Assembly: GCF_011440375.1 (NCBI RefSeq)
Contig: NZ_JAAOIR010000001.1
Location: 434,001-498,000, forward strand
DNA length: 64,000 nucleotides
Direction: 5' to 3'
From: Halorubellus sp. JP-L1
GTDB lineage: Archaea; Halobacteriota; Halobacteria; Halobacteriales; Natrialbaceae
Both the position numbers and the translations under genes were made by a program. This document shows, in pieces, positions 53,064 through 61,432 of this stretch. The notes under the pieces are model-generated. The model was not told the origin of the DNA. It was given only the letters and a program-made list of their open reading frames with translations, and did not search any database. Within the stretch, counting starts at the first letter, position 1, and each line of letters starts with the position of its first letter.

Positions 53064-54575
53064 ATGCGTCGCCGTGCCCTCCTCGCCGCCGTCGCTGCAG
53101 GCTCCTCCACCCTCGCGGGGTGTTCGGTCCTCGAGTCCGAAGACCCAGAGAGGGGGACGTTCGACGTCTCCGAGACCACGGCGTCGACGACAACCCTCGG
53201 CTTCGACGCGGACCCGAGCTCGCTCTCGCGGGGCTTCGCGGTCCCTGGAACCGACGACCACGAGGTCGCCGTAACGACGCCCGAGGACGTTCCGGACGGA
53301 CTGGAAGTAACGCTCGGGTTCGCGAATCCGCCGTCGCGCGAGGCGCCCGCGACCGTCTACCTCCGCGTGGCCGTCCGCGAGACCGCAGACCGATCCGTCG
53401 ACGTACCCGTCGGTGCGACGCCCCCGTTCTCGACGTACGAGGGCGCGACCGCCGACGGCGGTCGCCGGCTCTACGTCGTTCCGCGCCGAGCGGGCGTCGA
53501 GTTCGACGAACTCGTTCGGCGCGACCGCGGCTGCTGGCGCCCCCGGCTCCCGGTCGGCCCAGACGAACCGACGGCCGGGAGCAGGACGCTCGAGCCAGGA
53601 GACGCCCTCGAACGCGAGTACTACCTCGTGACGCCGTGGGCGAACGACCGGTGCCTCCAGCCCGACCAGTACCGGTTCGAGGCCGACGCCGGCTGGTCGT
53701 TCCACGTCGCTCCCTTCTTCGTCCAGCGACCGGAGGAGTCCGCGTACGCCGACGCGTCCGTTCCAGGCCTCCCGGGGTTCGAGACGACGCACTGGTACCA
53801 CGACGCCGGCCACCGGCTGTACGTCGCGCCCGACGCCGAACAGGTCGGGTTGCCGAGCGCGACGACGACGCTCGACCTCCACAACCACCTGCGTCGCGCC
53901 GTCACGGTCGACGAACGCGCCTGGACGCTCTACAAGCTCGACGCCGGGTCCTGGTACCCCATCGCGCCACTGACCGGCGGGCCAGCACGACGCAGACTTC
54001 TCCCCGGCGAGACGTCGACGCTCGCCCTCCAGTTCTACACCGACCCGGACGCTCCCGACGCCGGCACCCGGTACGCGGTCGGCGGACTCGGACAGGGCCG
54101 GTACGCCGTCGGGTACCCGCTCTCGATGACGATCCCCGGCCGCGACCCCGGCCCCAGCACCGACGCCGGCCCGAGCAGCGAGTCGGTGGAGAGCGGGCCG
54201 CGGGCGGCACTCCTCACTGTCGTCGGCAACGAACCCCCACTCGACACCGCGGACGCGATCGACCACGTCGACGTCCGCGACGGCACCGCACACGCCCACA
54301 CCACCGCCGACGAGTCCGCGCCGGCGTCGGTTCGCGTCGCCCGCAACGGGAGTTCGGACGCGCCACGGCCCGTACGCGAACAGGTCCTCCAGTGCGCGGC
54401 CATCCGGAGCGCAGTCGCGCTCCTCCGCGACGGCGTCGACGGCGAGCGCGTCGATTCCGTACTGTATCACGCGGAGCCAGCCACGATCGACCGCGCGAGG
54501 ACGTGGCTCGCGTCGGTCGTCGGCGCAACCACGTTCGGCTTCGAAGGCGCGACGTACCGGGTCTCGGTCGACTGA
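53064..54575 (+). CDS. Large Tat-type lipoprotein of unknown function
   Basis: A 503-residue protein with a short signal (RRRALLAAVAAGSSTLAGC) and lipobox Cys, then two probable beta-rich halves (about 40-230 and 235-370). The last 140 residues are cytoplasmic-like in composition but must be extracytoplasmic after lipidation. It has several Trp/Tyr-rich strands (PFFVQRPEESAYADAS; THWYHDAGHRLYV). I do not recognise the family. It lies between acyl-CoA synthetase and acyl-CoA dehydrogenase. Directly after the stop is a tandemly duplicated hairpin. Confidence 0.8.
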   Translation: MRRRALLAAVAAGSSTLAGCSVLESEDPERGTFDVSETTASTTTLGFDADPSSLSRGFAVPGTDDHEVAVTTPEDVPDGLEVTLGFANPPSREAPATVYLRVAVRETADRSVDVPVGATPPFSTYEGATADGGRRLYVVPRRAGVEFDELVRRDRGCWRPRLPVGPDEPTAGSRTLEPGDALEREYYLVTPWANDRCLQPDQYRFEADAGWSFHVAPFFVQRPEESAYADASVPGLPGFETTHWYHDAGHRLYVAPDAEQVGLPSATTTLDLHNHLRRAVTVDERAWTLYKLDAGSWYPIAPLTGGPARRRLLPGETSTLALQFYTDPDAPDAGTRYAVGGLGQGRYAVGYPLSMTIPGRDPGPSTDAGPSSESVESGPRAALLTVVGNEPPLDTADAIDHVDVRDGTAHAHTTADESAPASVRVARNGSSDAPRPVREQVLQCAAIRSAVALLRDGVDGERVDSVLYHAEPATIDRARTWLASVVGATTFGFEGATYRVSVD

Positions 54576-54683
54576 GTTCGCCCCTGAAACGGCGACCTCA
54601 CGGTCGCCGTACGCTCCCCAGTCAGTTCGCCCCTGAAACGGCGACCTCACGGTCGCCGTACGCTCCCCAGTCAGTTCGCCCCA
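54575..54683 (+). repeat. Tandem repeat, 49-bp unit with hairpin, after a stop codon
   Basis: Two copies of a 49-bp unit (54575-54623 and 54624-54672) and a 10- to 11-bp start of a third. Each unit contains a perfect 9-bp stem with a 4-nt loop: ACGGCGACC-TCAC-GGTCGCCGT (stems at 54589-54597 and 54602-54610 in copy 1, 49 bp further in copy 2). The first copy begins with the last base of the upstream stop codon. It looks like a duplicated transcription terminator or RNA-stabilising hairpin. Confidence 0.85.
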
Positions 54684-54715
54684 CGCTATTTGTATCCGAG
54701 GCCCGAAGCCGGAGC

Positions 54716-55870
54716 ATGGAACTTCTCGACGATAGCATCGTTCCCGAGGCCGCCCGGGACGTAAAGCAGGAGGCCCGGGAGTTCGCCGCGGAGCACGTCG
54801 CACCGAACGCCGAGGAGTACTACCGGACCGGCGACTACCCCTGGGAGATCCTCGAAGCGGCCCAGGACGCGAACCTCGTCGCGCAAGACATCCCCGAGGC
54901 GTACGGCGGTCGTGGCCTAGACATCCACCAGATCCTCGCGCTCACCGAGGAGTTCTATCGCGCCGACGCCGGCATCGCGCTCACGCTCCAGCTCGCGAGC
55001 TTCGGGTGCGAGATACTCTACGACCACGGCGACGAGAACCAGAAGGAGGAGTACCTCCGGCCCGTCGCCGAGGGCGAGCAGATCTCTGGGCTCGCGGTCT
55101 CCGAGCCCGACACCGGCAGCGACCTCTCGGGCGTGGACACGACCGCCGAGAAGGACGGCGACGAGTACGTCCTGAACGGCGAGAAGTACTGGATCGGGAA
55201 CGGCGTCGAAGCGGACTGGATCACGCTGTACGCGCGCACGGACGACTCCGACAACCGCTACGGGAACCACTCGCTGTTCGTCCTGCCGACGGACGTCGAC
55301 GGGTACGAGGCCGAGCACGTCCCCGAGAAGATGGGATTCCGTGCCTCGAAGCAAGCGCACATCACGCTCGAGGACGCACGCATCCCCGAGGAGAACCTCA
55401 TCGGGTTCGAGGGCAACGGGTTCCTGATGCTCGCGGAGTTCTTCAACATGGGTCGCGTCGTCGTCGCCGGCCACGGCCTCGGGCTCGCCGCCGCCGCCAT
55501 CGAGGAGGCCTGGGAGTTCACGCACGAACGCGAACAGTTCGGTCGCCCAGTCAGCGAGTTCCAGGCCGTCCAGCACGGACTCGCGGACATGCTCATGGAC
55601 TTCGAGAGCGCGCGAGCGCTCACGTGGCGAGCCGCCGACAAGGTACAGAACCACGAGGACGCCGGGTACTGGGCGGCGATGGCGAAGACGCGAGCGACCG
55701 AGACCGCCGTCGACTGCGCCGAACGCGGCATGCAGTTCCACGGCGGCCGCTCCGTGTTCACCGACCGACGGATATCGCGAGTGTACCGTGACGTCCGCAT
55801 CCCCGTCATCTACGAGGGCGCGAACGAAGTCCAGCGGAACCTCGTCTACGGGCAGCGCCCCGGCACCTGA
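54716..55870 (+). CDS. Acyl-CoA dehydrogenase
   Basis: A 384-residue FAD flavoenzyme for the first step of fatty-acid beta-oxidation or a related branched-acyl pathway. LAVSEPDTGSDLSGVDTTAE, KMGFRASKQAHITLEDARIP, REQFGRPVSEFQAVQHGLAD and MQFHGGRSVFTDRRISRVYR match family blocks. The catalytic base is the Glu of VIYEGANEVQRN near residue 370. The ATG follows the duplicated hairpin by about 35 bp, and a TATA-like box (CTATTTGT, about 54687-54694) lies about 25 nt before the start. The stop is inside the first copy of another short tandem repeat. Confidence 0.94.
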   Translation: MELLDDSIVPEAARDVKQEAREFAAEHVAPNAEEYYRTGDYPWEILEAAQDANLVAQDIPEAYGGRGLDIHQILALTEEFYRADAGIALTLQLASFGCEILYDHGDENQKEEYLRPVAEGEQISGLAVSEPDTGSDLSGVDTTAEKDGDEYVLNGEKYWIGNGVEADWITLYARTDDSDNRYGNHSLFVLPTDVDGYEAEHVPEKMGFRASKQAHITLEDARIPEENLIGFEGNGFLMLAEFFNMGRVVVAGHGLGLAAAAIEEAWEFTHEREQFGRPVSEFQAVQHGLADMLMDFESARALTWRAADKVQNHEDAGYWAAMAKTRATETAVDCAERGMQFHGGRSVFTDRRISRVYRDVRIPVIYEGANEVQRNLVYGQRPGT

Positions 55871-55925
55871 CACCTGCGCCTCGACGCAGCGGCCCAGCAC
55901 CTGACACCTGCGCCTCGACGCAGCG
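55863..55925 (+). repeat. Tandem repeat, 34-bp period, spanning the stop codon of acyl-CoA dehydrogenase
   Basis: GCACCTGACACCTGCGCCTC followed by GACGCAGCG occurs twice (55863-55891 and 55897-55925; 29 identical bases, period 34). Each copy carries a small hairpin, CTGCG-cctcga-CGCAG. The duplicated unit includes the last codon and the TGA, so the second copy repeats the coding end. Same pattern as after the upstream lipoprotein gene. Confidence 0.85.
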
Positions 55926-56066
55926 ATAGATTCGAACCGTCGAGTGCGCCCGCGTTCTCGGCGACTGTTCGCTACAACGACAAGCATTATTACGCGTTCT
56001 GGTGAAGGGAGGAGATAGGTAGCGTGGACCATCGCCCGCCAGTGGTCCGACCGGAGAGTTGACCAG

Positions 56067-58088
56067 ATGACCGCGACGAATGCCGTCCTCGTCATCAGCA
56101 ACGACGCACAGTTGCGGGACCGACTGGCCGCACCCCTGGAGTGGTCGTACCCGAACGTCGACGTCGAGACCGCCGCCGGCTTCGACGGCATCATCGACCA
56201 GCTCGCCGCCGACGACCCCGACTGCGTCGTGACGGACGTCGACACCGTCCAGGCGGCCCCCGCGATCCTCCAGGCCGCTCGCGAACGCCACCCGGAGCTG
56301 ACGCTGCTCGTGCTCTCGGAGTACGAGACCGACCGCGGCGACGGCGCCGCGATCATGGAAGTCGTCGAGTACCTCGACGGCATCGGCGAACCGGGGAGCG
56401 ACGACGCGTTCGCGGGCTGGGTCGCGAACTCCGTCGTCAGGACGCCGGGCGGGAGCGACGCCGGCCCGCCGGGCGGGAACCGGCCCGAGGACGTCGTCCG
56501 CGACGTCAAGCGCGCGCTCGTCGACGCGGAGTCCCCGATGGACATCGAGGCCGCGGTCTGCGAGCAGTTGACGCTCGGCGGCCGGTACGCGTTCTCGTTC
56601 ATCGGCGAGTACGACCGCGGCGAGGGCCAGGTCGTCCCCTGGGTGACCGCCGGCATCGACGACTGGCCGGTGAGCACGACGTTCCCCGTCGGGACCGGCG
56701 GCGTCGTCGACCGGGCGCTCCGAACGCGCGAGGTACAGGTCGTCCAGGACGTCACCGATCACTCGCTGACCGTCCCGTGGGCGCAGGCCGCGAGCGACTA
56801 CGGATGCGAGAGCGCCATCGTCGCACCGCTGTACGTCGAGGACGAACTGTACGGCATCCTCGGCGTGTACTCGCGGGACCCCGACGGGTTCGACGACATG
56901 GCGGTCTCCGGGATCGAGGAGATATCCCGGACAGTGTCGTACGTATTGGACACGATGGCGATCCGCGGGCGTATCGACCAGCAGGAACGCACCCTGAAGC
57001 GCTACGAGCGCCTCGTCGAGACCGTCGGCGACGGCATGTACGCGCTCGACTCCGACGGCCACTTCATGACCGTGAACAACGGCCTCATGGAGATGACGGG
57101 GTACTCGCGCGAAGGCTTGCTCGGCGAACACATCTCCATCGTCCTCGACGACGAGGCCGTCGACGCCGGCCGACAGCTCGTCCGCGAGATGTACGAAGCC
57201 GAGCGGATGACCGCGGCGACGAAGGAAGTCCAGGTCATCCCGAAGACCGGCGACCCCTACCCCGGCGAGGCCCAGATTGCACTGCTGCCGTTCGACGACG
57301 AGTTACGCGGGACCGTCGGCGTCGTCCGCGACATCACCGAACGGAAGCGCCGGGAGCGAGAGCTCGAACGCCAAAACGAGCGCCTGGAGGCGTTCGCGAG
57401 CATCGTCAGTCACGACCTCCGGAATCCACTCGGGGTGTCCCAGGGCTACCTCGACCTCGCTCGCGAAGCTGCCTCGCCGGAGGTCGCGGCGTACCTCGAA
57501 CACGTCGGGGACGGCCTCGACCGGATGGAGGACATCGTCGGTGACGTCCTCGCGCTCGCGAGACAGGGCCAGACGGTCACGGAGACCGAACCGGTGACGC
57601 TCGAGGGACTGGCCCGGGAGGCGTGGTCGAACGTCGAGACCGAGGACGCGACCCTGGAAGTCGACGACGACCTGCACTTCGGGGCGGATCGGTCGCGCCT
57701 CCTCCGGTCGTTCGAGAACCTGTTCCGGAACAGCGTGGAACACGGTTCCACGAGCAACCGGACGCAGTCCGGTGACGCGATCGAGCACGGCGGCGGGGAC
57801 GTCACCGTCACCGTCGGCCCCATCGAGCATCGCGCCGGCGGGTTCAGGTTCGGAACTAGCGACGACGCCTCGTCGACGGGGTTCTACGTCGCCGACGACG
57901 GCCCGGGGATGCCCGCGGAGATCCGCGAGCACGCGTTCGACTCCGAGTTCACGACGTCGGACGACGGACTCGGTATCGGGCTGTGGGTCGTCCGAGAGGT
58001 GGCGTCCGCGCACGGCTGGCACGTCGACGTCGTCGAGAACGATGACGGCGGTGCACGCTTCGAGTTCACGGACGTCGAAGCAGTCTGA
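56067..58088 (+). CDS. Sensor histidine kinase with receiver-like, GAF and PAS domains
   Basis: A 673-residue soluble kinase. A receiver-like N-terminus (1-110) with VVTDVD at the phospho-acceptor position, a GAF domain (about 150-305; GRYAFSFIGEYDRGEGQVVP), a PAS domain (about 310-425; MYALDSDGHFMTVNNGLMEM), then HisKA with His449 (IVSHDLRNPLGV) and HATPase_c (FENLFRNSVEHG; DDGPGMP; GLGIGLWVVREVASAHGW). An unusually long insert (about 40 residues) separates the N and G1 boxes. All catalytic motifs are intact. It is convergent with the HalX regulator gene 45 bp downstream, a likely partner. Confidence 0.92.
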   Translation: MTATNAVLVISNDAQLRDRLAAPLEWSYPNVDVETAAGFDGIIDQLAADDPDCVVTDVDTVQAAPAILQAARERHPELTLLVLSEYETDRGDGAAIMEVVEYLDGIGEPGSDDAFAGWVANSVVRTPGGSDAGPPGGNRPEDVVRDVKRALVDAESPMDIEAAVCEQLTLGGRYAFSFIGEYDRGEGQVVPWVTAGIDDWPVSTTFPVGTGGVVDRALRTREVQVVQDVTDHSLTVPWAQAASDYGCESAIVAPLYVEDELYGILGVYSRDPDGFDDMAVSGIEEISRTVSYVLDTMAIRGRIDQQERTLKRYERLVETVGDGMYALDSDGHFMTVNNGLMEMTGYSREGLLGEHISIVLDDEAVDAGRQLVREMYEAERMTAATKEVQVIPKTGDPYPGEAQIALLPFDDELRGTVGVVRDITERKRRERELERQNERLEAFASIVSHDLRNPLGVSQGYLDLAREAASPEVAAYLEHVGDGLDRMEDIVGDVLALARQGQTVTETEPVTLEGLAREAWSNVETEDATLEVDDDLHFGADRSRLLRSFENLFRNSVEHGSTSNRTQSGDAIEHGGGDVTVTVGPIEHRAGGFRFGTSDDASSTGFYVADDGPGMPAEIREHAFDSEFTTSDDGLGIGLWVVREVASAHGWHVDVVENDDGGARFEFTDVEAV

Positions 58089-58133
58089 GTCGAGTGTCGA
58101 AGCGGCGTGAACGCGGCTGCGTCGCGTTCCCGA

Positions 58134-58742
58134 CTACTGTTCGCCGGGGAGGTCCTGGAATGCGCCGACGAAGTCGTCGTGGTCCTCCATCCCATCGACG
58201 GCTTGGTCGACGCGCCCGCGGAGTTCGTCGACGCGCTCCGTGAGGTCCTGGTACTCGTCGTTGTCCGCGAGCTCGCGCTCTGACTTCTCGGACTCGAGCA
58301 GGCTCTTCTTGGAGACGAGCGCGTAGTACTCCTGGATGTCCGTCTCGTACGTCGACCGCCCGCGGATGGATTCGACGACGTCCATCAGTTCGTCCTTCGA
58401 CACGGGCTTGACGAGGTAGTCGTCGAACCCCATCTCGATGATGTCGAAGTCGGGGTCGACCGCGGTCACCATCACGACGCGGCAGTCGTAGCCGCGGTCG
58501 CGGATCTCCGCCAACACCTCGTCGCCGGAGAGGCCAGGCATCCGCCGGTCCAGCAGGACGACCTCGACGGACTCGCTCATGAGCTCCAGCGCCGACTCGC
58601 CGTCGTAGGCGGCCTCCACCTCGTACTCGGTCGTAAGCCAGGCGGTGAACAGGTCCGCTAGCCGGGACTCGTCGTCCACGACGAGCACCTCGAGTCCCGA
58701 CCCGGGTGGACCACCTCCCTCTTGTCCGTCGTTGGCTGCCAC
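58134..58742 (-). CDS. HalX-type response regulator
   Basis: A 202-residue protein with an N-terminal Gly-rich lead, a receiver domain (about 17-130) with acidic residues at VVDDES, phospho-acceptor Asp65 (LLDRRMPGLSGDE), and Lys112 (YLVKPVSKDEL), and a C-terminal HalX domain with coiled-coil segments (DEYQDLTERVDELRGRVD). It starts at GTG, with a TATA-like box about 25 nt upstream. It is convergent to and ends 45 bp from the GAF/PAS kinase gene. A close paralogue lies at 30821-31393. Confidence 0.92.
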   Translation of the reverse strand: MAANDGQEGGGPPGSGLEVLVVDDESRLADLFTAWLTTEYEVEAAYDGESALELMSESVEVVLLDRRMPGLSGDEVLAEIRDRGYDCRVVMVTAVDPDFDIIEMGFDDYLVKPVSKDELMDVVESIRGRSTYETDIQEYYALVSKKSLLESEKSERELADNDEYQDLTERVDELRGRVDQAVDGMEDHDDFVGAFQDLPGEQ

Positions 58743-58752
58743 GTTCGACCCA

Positions 58753-58769
58753 ATGAGTCAATGATTCAT
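58753..58769. promoter_or_regulatory. Imperfect palindrome overlapping the HalX promoter
   Basis: ATGAGTCAATGATTCAT is an imperfect 17-bp palindrome (6 of 8 half-site pairs match) between the start codon and TATA-like box of the HalX gene, partly overlapping the box. The position suits an operator for autoregulation or a repressor. This is inferred from sequence symmetry alone. Confidence 0.35.
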
Positions 58770-58774
58770 AAATG
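58765..58774 (-). promoter_or_regulatory. TATA-like box of the HalX regulator gene
   Basis: The minus strand reads CATTTATGAA, 23-32 nt upstream of the GTG start at 58742, matching the usual distance for leaderless transcripts. Confidence 0.5.
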
Positions 58775-59025
58775 CCGCGACCACTGCCCTAACTTCTGAT
58801 ACTTCATGCGGCGTGGACAAGTGCCGGCGACGACGTCGCCGGGAACGGGCCGGGCACGTCGTCCCGGTCGCCCACACCGACCGAACGCGTCCCCCACGTG
58901 AACAGTTCACGCAACGCGAGACGTCACCGCGACCGACACGACTCGGTGCGCAACCGCCGGCCCGGCCAGCAGTCGACGACTCGACCGCAGACCACGGCGA
59001 CCTGACCGAGGCCGCCACGTCGAGC

Positions 59026-59433
59026 CTACGGCGACGTGTCCGACGGATACCGCCGCTGTTCCTCGAGGCGCTGACAACCATCGACCATCCCGTCGGGGAT
59101 CGAATCCGCGCAATCCATCAACGACCGCAGTATCGACGCCACCTCGTCGAACGACTCCCCGCGACGCACGCGAAGCGGCTCGCGCTCCCACTCCACGTAC
59201 GACCGCGCCGCCAACATCGGCAGATGCTCGTGCACCAGTTCGACGCACAACTCCTCCGGGTCGAGCAACATGAACGGCGGATTCGCCGCCTCCGGCAACT
59301 CGAGTTCACGCCCCTCGGGCGCCTCGAGGAGCGACACCACGATCTGCCGCCGTGGCTCCGCGGACAACGCCCGGAACGCGCCGTTCCAGGACTCGATCAC
59401 GGCCTCCCCGTCAACAGGGTCCGTCACGGCCAT
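59026..59433 (-). CDS. Winged-helix (ArsR-like) haloarchaeal regulator
   Basis: A 135-residue protein. Residues about 18-75 look like a winged helix (AFRALSAEPRRQIVVSLLEA, then HEHLPMLAARSYVEWERE), of the group common as small haloarchaeal DNA-binding proteins next to mobile elements. The C-terminal part (ESFDEVASILRSLMDCADSI) is helical and may mediate dimerisation. It lies just left of the integrase gene and reads away from it, so it could belong to the integrated element or to the host flank. Target unknown. Confidence 0.75.
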   Translation of the reverse strand: MAVTDPVDGEAVIESWNGAFRALSAEPRRQIVVSLLEAPEGRELELPEAANPPFMLLDPEELCVELVHEHLPMLAARSYVEWEREPLRVRRGESFDEVASILRSLMDCADSIPDGMVDGCQRLEEQRRYPSDTSP

Positions 59434-59650
59434 ACTACACGGGAGCGCACTACACGCCGAAAAAACCTACGCCCAACGTCACCTAGCACGTGATTTCCGA
59501 AATACGACCACGAACTGCCCACTACCGAACCACGACCACCCGACCCCCGAACAACCACGACCGCGCCCCTCCCACCAGCCAACGCGACGAGCCAGAACAC
59601 TCCGCACCGTCGTTCGGAGCGACAAGCCAGGAGGGGGCTTTGAACCAAAT

Positions 59651-59658
59651 GCTTAACG
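59651..59658 (+). promoter_or_regulatory. TATA-like box of the integrase gene
   Basis: GCTTAACG lies 23-30 nt before the integrase ATG at 59681. Between box and start is an inverted repeat ATCCT...AGGAT (59662-59666 and 59676-59680) that abuts the start codon and could serve as operator or hairpin. Confidence 0.45.
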
Positions 59659-59680
59659 TCCATCCTATAATGGCAAGGAT

Positions 59681-60910
59681 ATGGTCAGCGACCCCGAACG
59701 CGCCGTCGACACACTCCGACGGAAGATCCGCGAGGGAGAACGCGACGTGGACGACGATCGCGACGTCGACGTCCTCATCGAGTTCAGCGACCAGCTCCAC
59801 CTGCTTCGCGAGAGCTACGGGCATCACCGACACGAGAAGCTCCTCCGGCACCTCACCAGGATCGCCGAGCACGCGCCGGCCTCGCTCGCCGACACGCTCG
59901 AGGACAGGGAGGCGGCCGAGGAGGTCGTCCGTTGGATCCACTCCGAGTACGACCTCGACGCCAGCCCGGAGACCAACCAGGACTACCGGGTCGCACTCCG
60001 CGTCTTCGGGCGACGAACGACCGACGAGAACGGCGAGGACCCCCCGGCGTCGATCGACTGGGTGTCCTCGACGCTCCCGAACGACTACGACCCGAGCCCC
60101 GACCCGCAGATGATGCTGCGGTGGGAGGACGACGTCGAGCCGATGCTCCAGCACTGCCGGAACGCGCGCGACAAGGCCGCGATCGCGCTCCAGTTCGACG
60201 CCGGTCTGCGTGGGGGCGAACTCAAGGACCTCACCGTCGGCGACATCAGCGACACGAAGCACGGGCTCGCCGTCCGCGTCGACGGGAAGACCGGCCAGCG
60301 CTCGGTCGACCTGATCCCGGCGACGCCGCACGTGAACCGCTGGCTGTCCGAGCACCCTGGCGGCGGCGACGACCCGATCTGGTCGAAGCTCTCCAATCCG
60401 GATGCGCTCTCCTACAACGCGTTCCTCGACATGTTCAAGCGCCCCGCCGCGCGCGCTGGCGTCGAGAAGACCGTCACGCCCACCGCCTTCCGGAAGAGCA
60501 ACCTTGCGTGGCTCTGCCGACAGGGGATGAACGCACGCCACATCGAGCGCCGCCAGGGCCGCGTCCACGGGTCGGACGCAGTCGCGCGCTACACCGGGAT
60601 CTTCGACGACGACGTCGGCGACGAGTACGCTGCGATGATGGGCCTCGAGGTCGCGGAGGACGAGACCGACGACGAGTTCGCGCCGGTCCCCTGCCCGCGG
60701 TGTGACCGCGAGACGCCCGCGAGCGAGAGTCGGTGCATGTGGTGCGGGCAGGCTATCGACCACGACGCGCACGCGGAGGCGGCCGAGCAGGACCAGGACA
60801 TGATGCAAACGATCGCCGAGCATCCCGAAGCCGCTGAGGCCATCATGCAGATCAAGGAGACCACCGACGACGTCCCCGGCCTCCGCATCAGCTTCGACAG
60901 CGACGACTGA
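59681..60910 (+). CDS. Tyrosine recombinase/integrase with C-terminal zinc ribbon
   Basis: A 409-residue XerC/phage-integrase-type recombinase. An N-terminal SAM-like DNA-binding part (about 1-130) is followed by the catalytic domain: Arg177 (FDAGLRGGEL), Lys203 (DGKTGQRSV), Arg271 (TPTAFRKSNLAWL), His296 (GRVHGSDAVARY) and nucleophile Tyr304. The first His of the HxxR box is Thr268 here. A zinc ribbon with Cys338/341/352/355 (CPRC and CMWC) and a helical tail follow, absent from bacterial Xer proteins. It would integrate or excise the element whose other genes lie downstream on the opposite strand, with the two sets converging. Confidence 0.9.
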   Translation: MVSDPERAVDTLRRKIREGERDVDDDRDVDVLIEFSDQLHLLRESYGHHRHEKLLRHLTRIAEHAPASLADTLEDREAAEEVVRWIHSEYDLDASPETNQDYRVALRVFGRRTTDENGEDPPASIDWVSSTLPNDYDPSPDPQMMLRWEDDVEPMLQHCRNARDKAAIALQFDAGLRGGELKDLTVGDISDTKHGLAVRVDGKTGQRSVDLIPATPHVNRWLSEHPGGGDDPIWSKLSNPDALSYNAFLDMFKRPAARAGVEKTVTPTAFRKSNLAWLCRQGMNARHIERRQGRVHGSDAVARYTGIFDDDVGDEYAAMMGLEVAEDETDDEFAPVPCPRCDRETPASESRCMWCGQAIDHDAHAEAAEQDQDMMQTIAEHPEAAEAIMQIKETTDDVPGLRISFDSDD

Positions 60911-60917
60911 AGACTCG

Positions 60918-61109
60918 TTACTCATCGGTCTCCTCCTGGCGGTAGTCCTCGAGGTCGTCGAGTGCGGCCTGGGCGCGCGCCGAGAACGGAGCGTTGAGTG
61001 CGGCGATCTCTCGGAGCTCGTCCTCGATTGCTTCGAGCGCGTTGAACCGGCGTTCGCGAGGGTCGGGCTCGTCGGTGGTGCTGTCGTCTGGGGTGTGGGC
61101 TGTGCTCAT
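60918..61109 (-). CDS. Small acidic helical protein of the integrated element
   Basis: A 63-residue protein. The Thr/Asp/Glu-rich N-terminus is followed by a predicted amphipathic helical hairpin (RRFNALEAIEDELREIAALN, ARAQAALDDLEDYRQEE). It is the last gene of the minus-strand chain and its ATG overlaps the stop of the previous gene (ATGA). The stop lies 8 bases from the convergent integrase stop. Function unknown. Confidence 0.7.
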   Translation of the reverse strand: MSTAHTPDDSTTDEPDPRERRFNALEAIEDELREIAALNAPFSARAQAALDDLEDYRQEETDE

Positions 61110-61432
61110 GATGGGTCGAGGTCGGTCTGGAATTGGTTCGCGACGGCATCGCGGACGATGCGCGTACTCTCGGGGCCACTGGCGGCGAGGACGGTTCGAA
61201 TGACGCTCGTGTACCGCAGCAGCACGGTCTCCGTGGGCTGGTGGTAGCGAGCCTCGTCGATCGACCGGAACTCGGTTCGGGATTCGAGCCGCATCTCGCA
61301 GCCCTCCGTCCACGCGGCTTCTGGGCTGACGCTGTCGGGTGGGGTGCGTTGATCCCAGCGATCGGCGGCGTGCTTGGTGACGACCGGATCGGGGACGTTC
61401 TCCCAGGTGCCGTAGTCCTGGACGCGACTCAC
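61106..61432 (-). CDS. Hypothetical element protein with HAxxRWDxR motif
   Basis: A 108-residue protein starting at GTG, which overlaps the stop of the upstream gene (GTGA). Its core VTKHAADRWDQRTPPDSVSP resembles the HAxxRxxER openings of some phage and toxin-like small proteins. The second half (ARYHQPTETVLLRYTSVIRT) is beta-rich. This arrangement is similar to RelE/ParE-like folds only in outline, so I leave the function open. The longer frame upstream of GTG is Arg/His-rich and unlikely to be translated. Confidence 0.65.
   Translation of the reverse strand: MSRVQDYGTWENVPDPVVTKHAADRWDQRTPPDSVSPEAAWTEGCEMRLESRTEFRSIDEARYHQPTETVLLRYTSVIRTVLAASGPESTRIVRDAVANQFQTDLDPS

Noticed and set aside
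55927-55945. GGTTCGAATC-like sequence (minus strand) suggesting a tRNA T-loop
   Set aside because: The bases on either side do not pair and no cloverleaf can be drawn.
59630-59660. GTTCAAA-like T-loop sequence (minus strand) that might be the 3' end of a tRNA and an att site
   Set aside because: The flanking bases do not form a T stem or acceptor stem, and no anticodon arm is near. It may be accidental; a comparison with an empty site would be needed.
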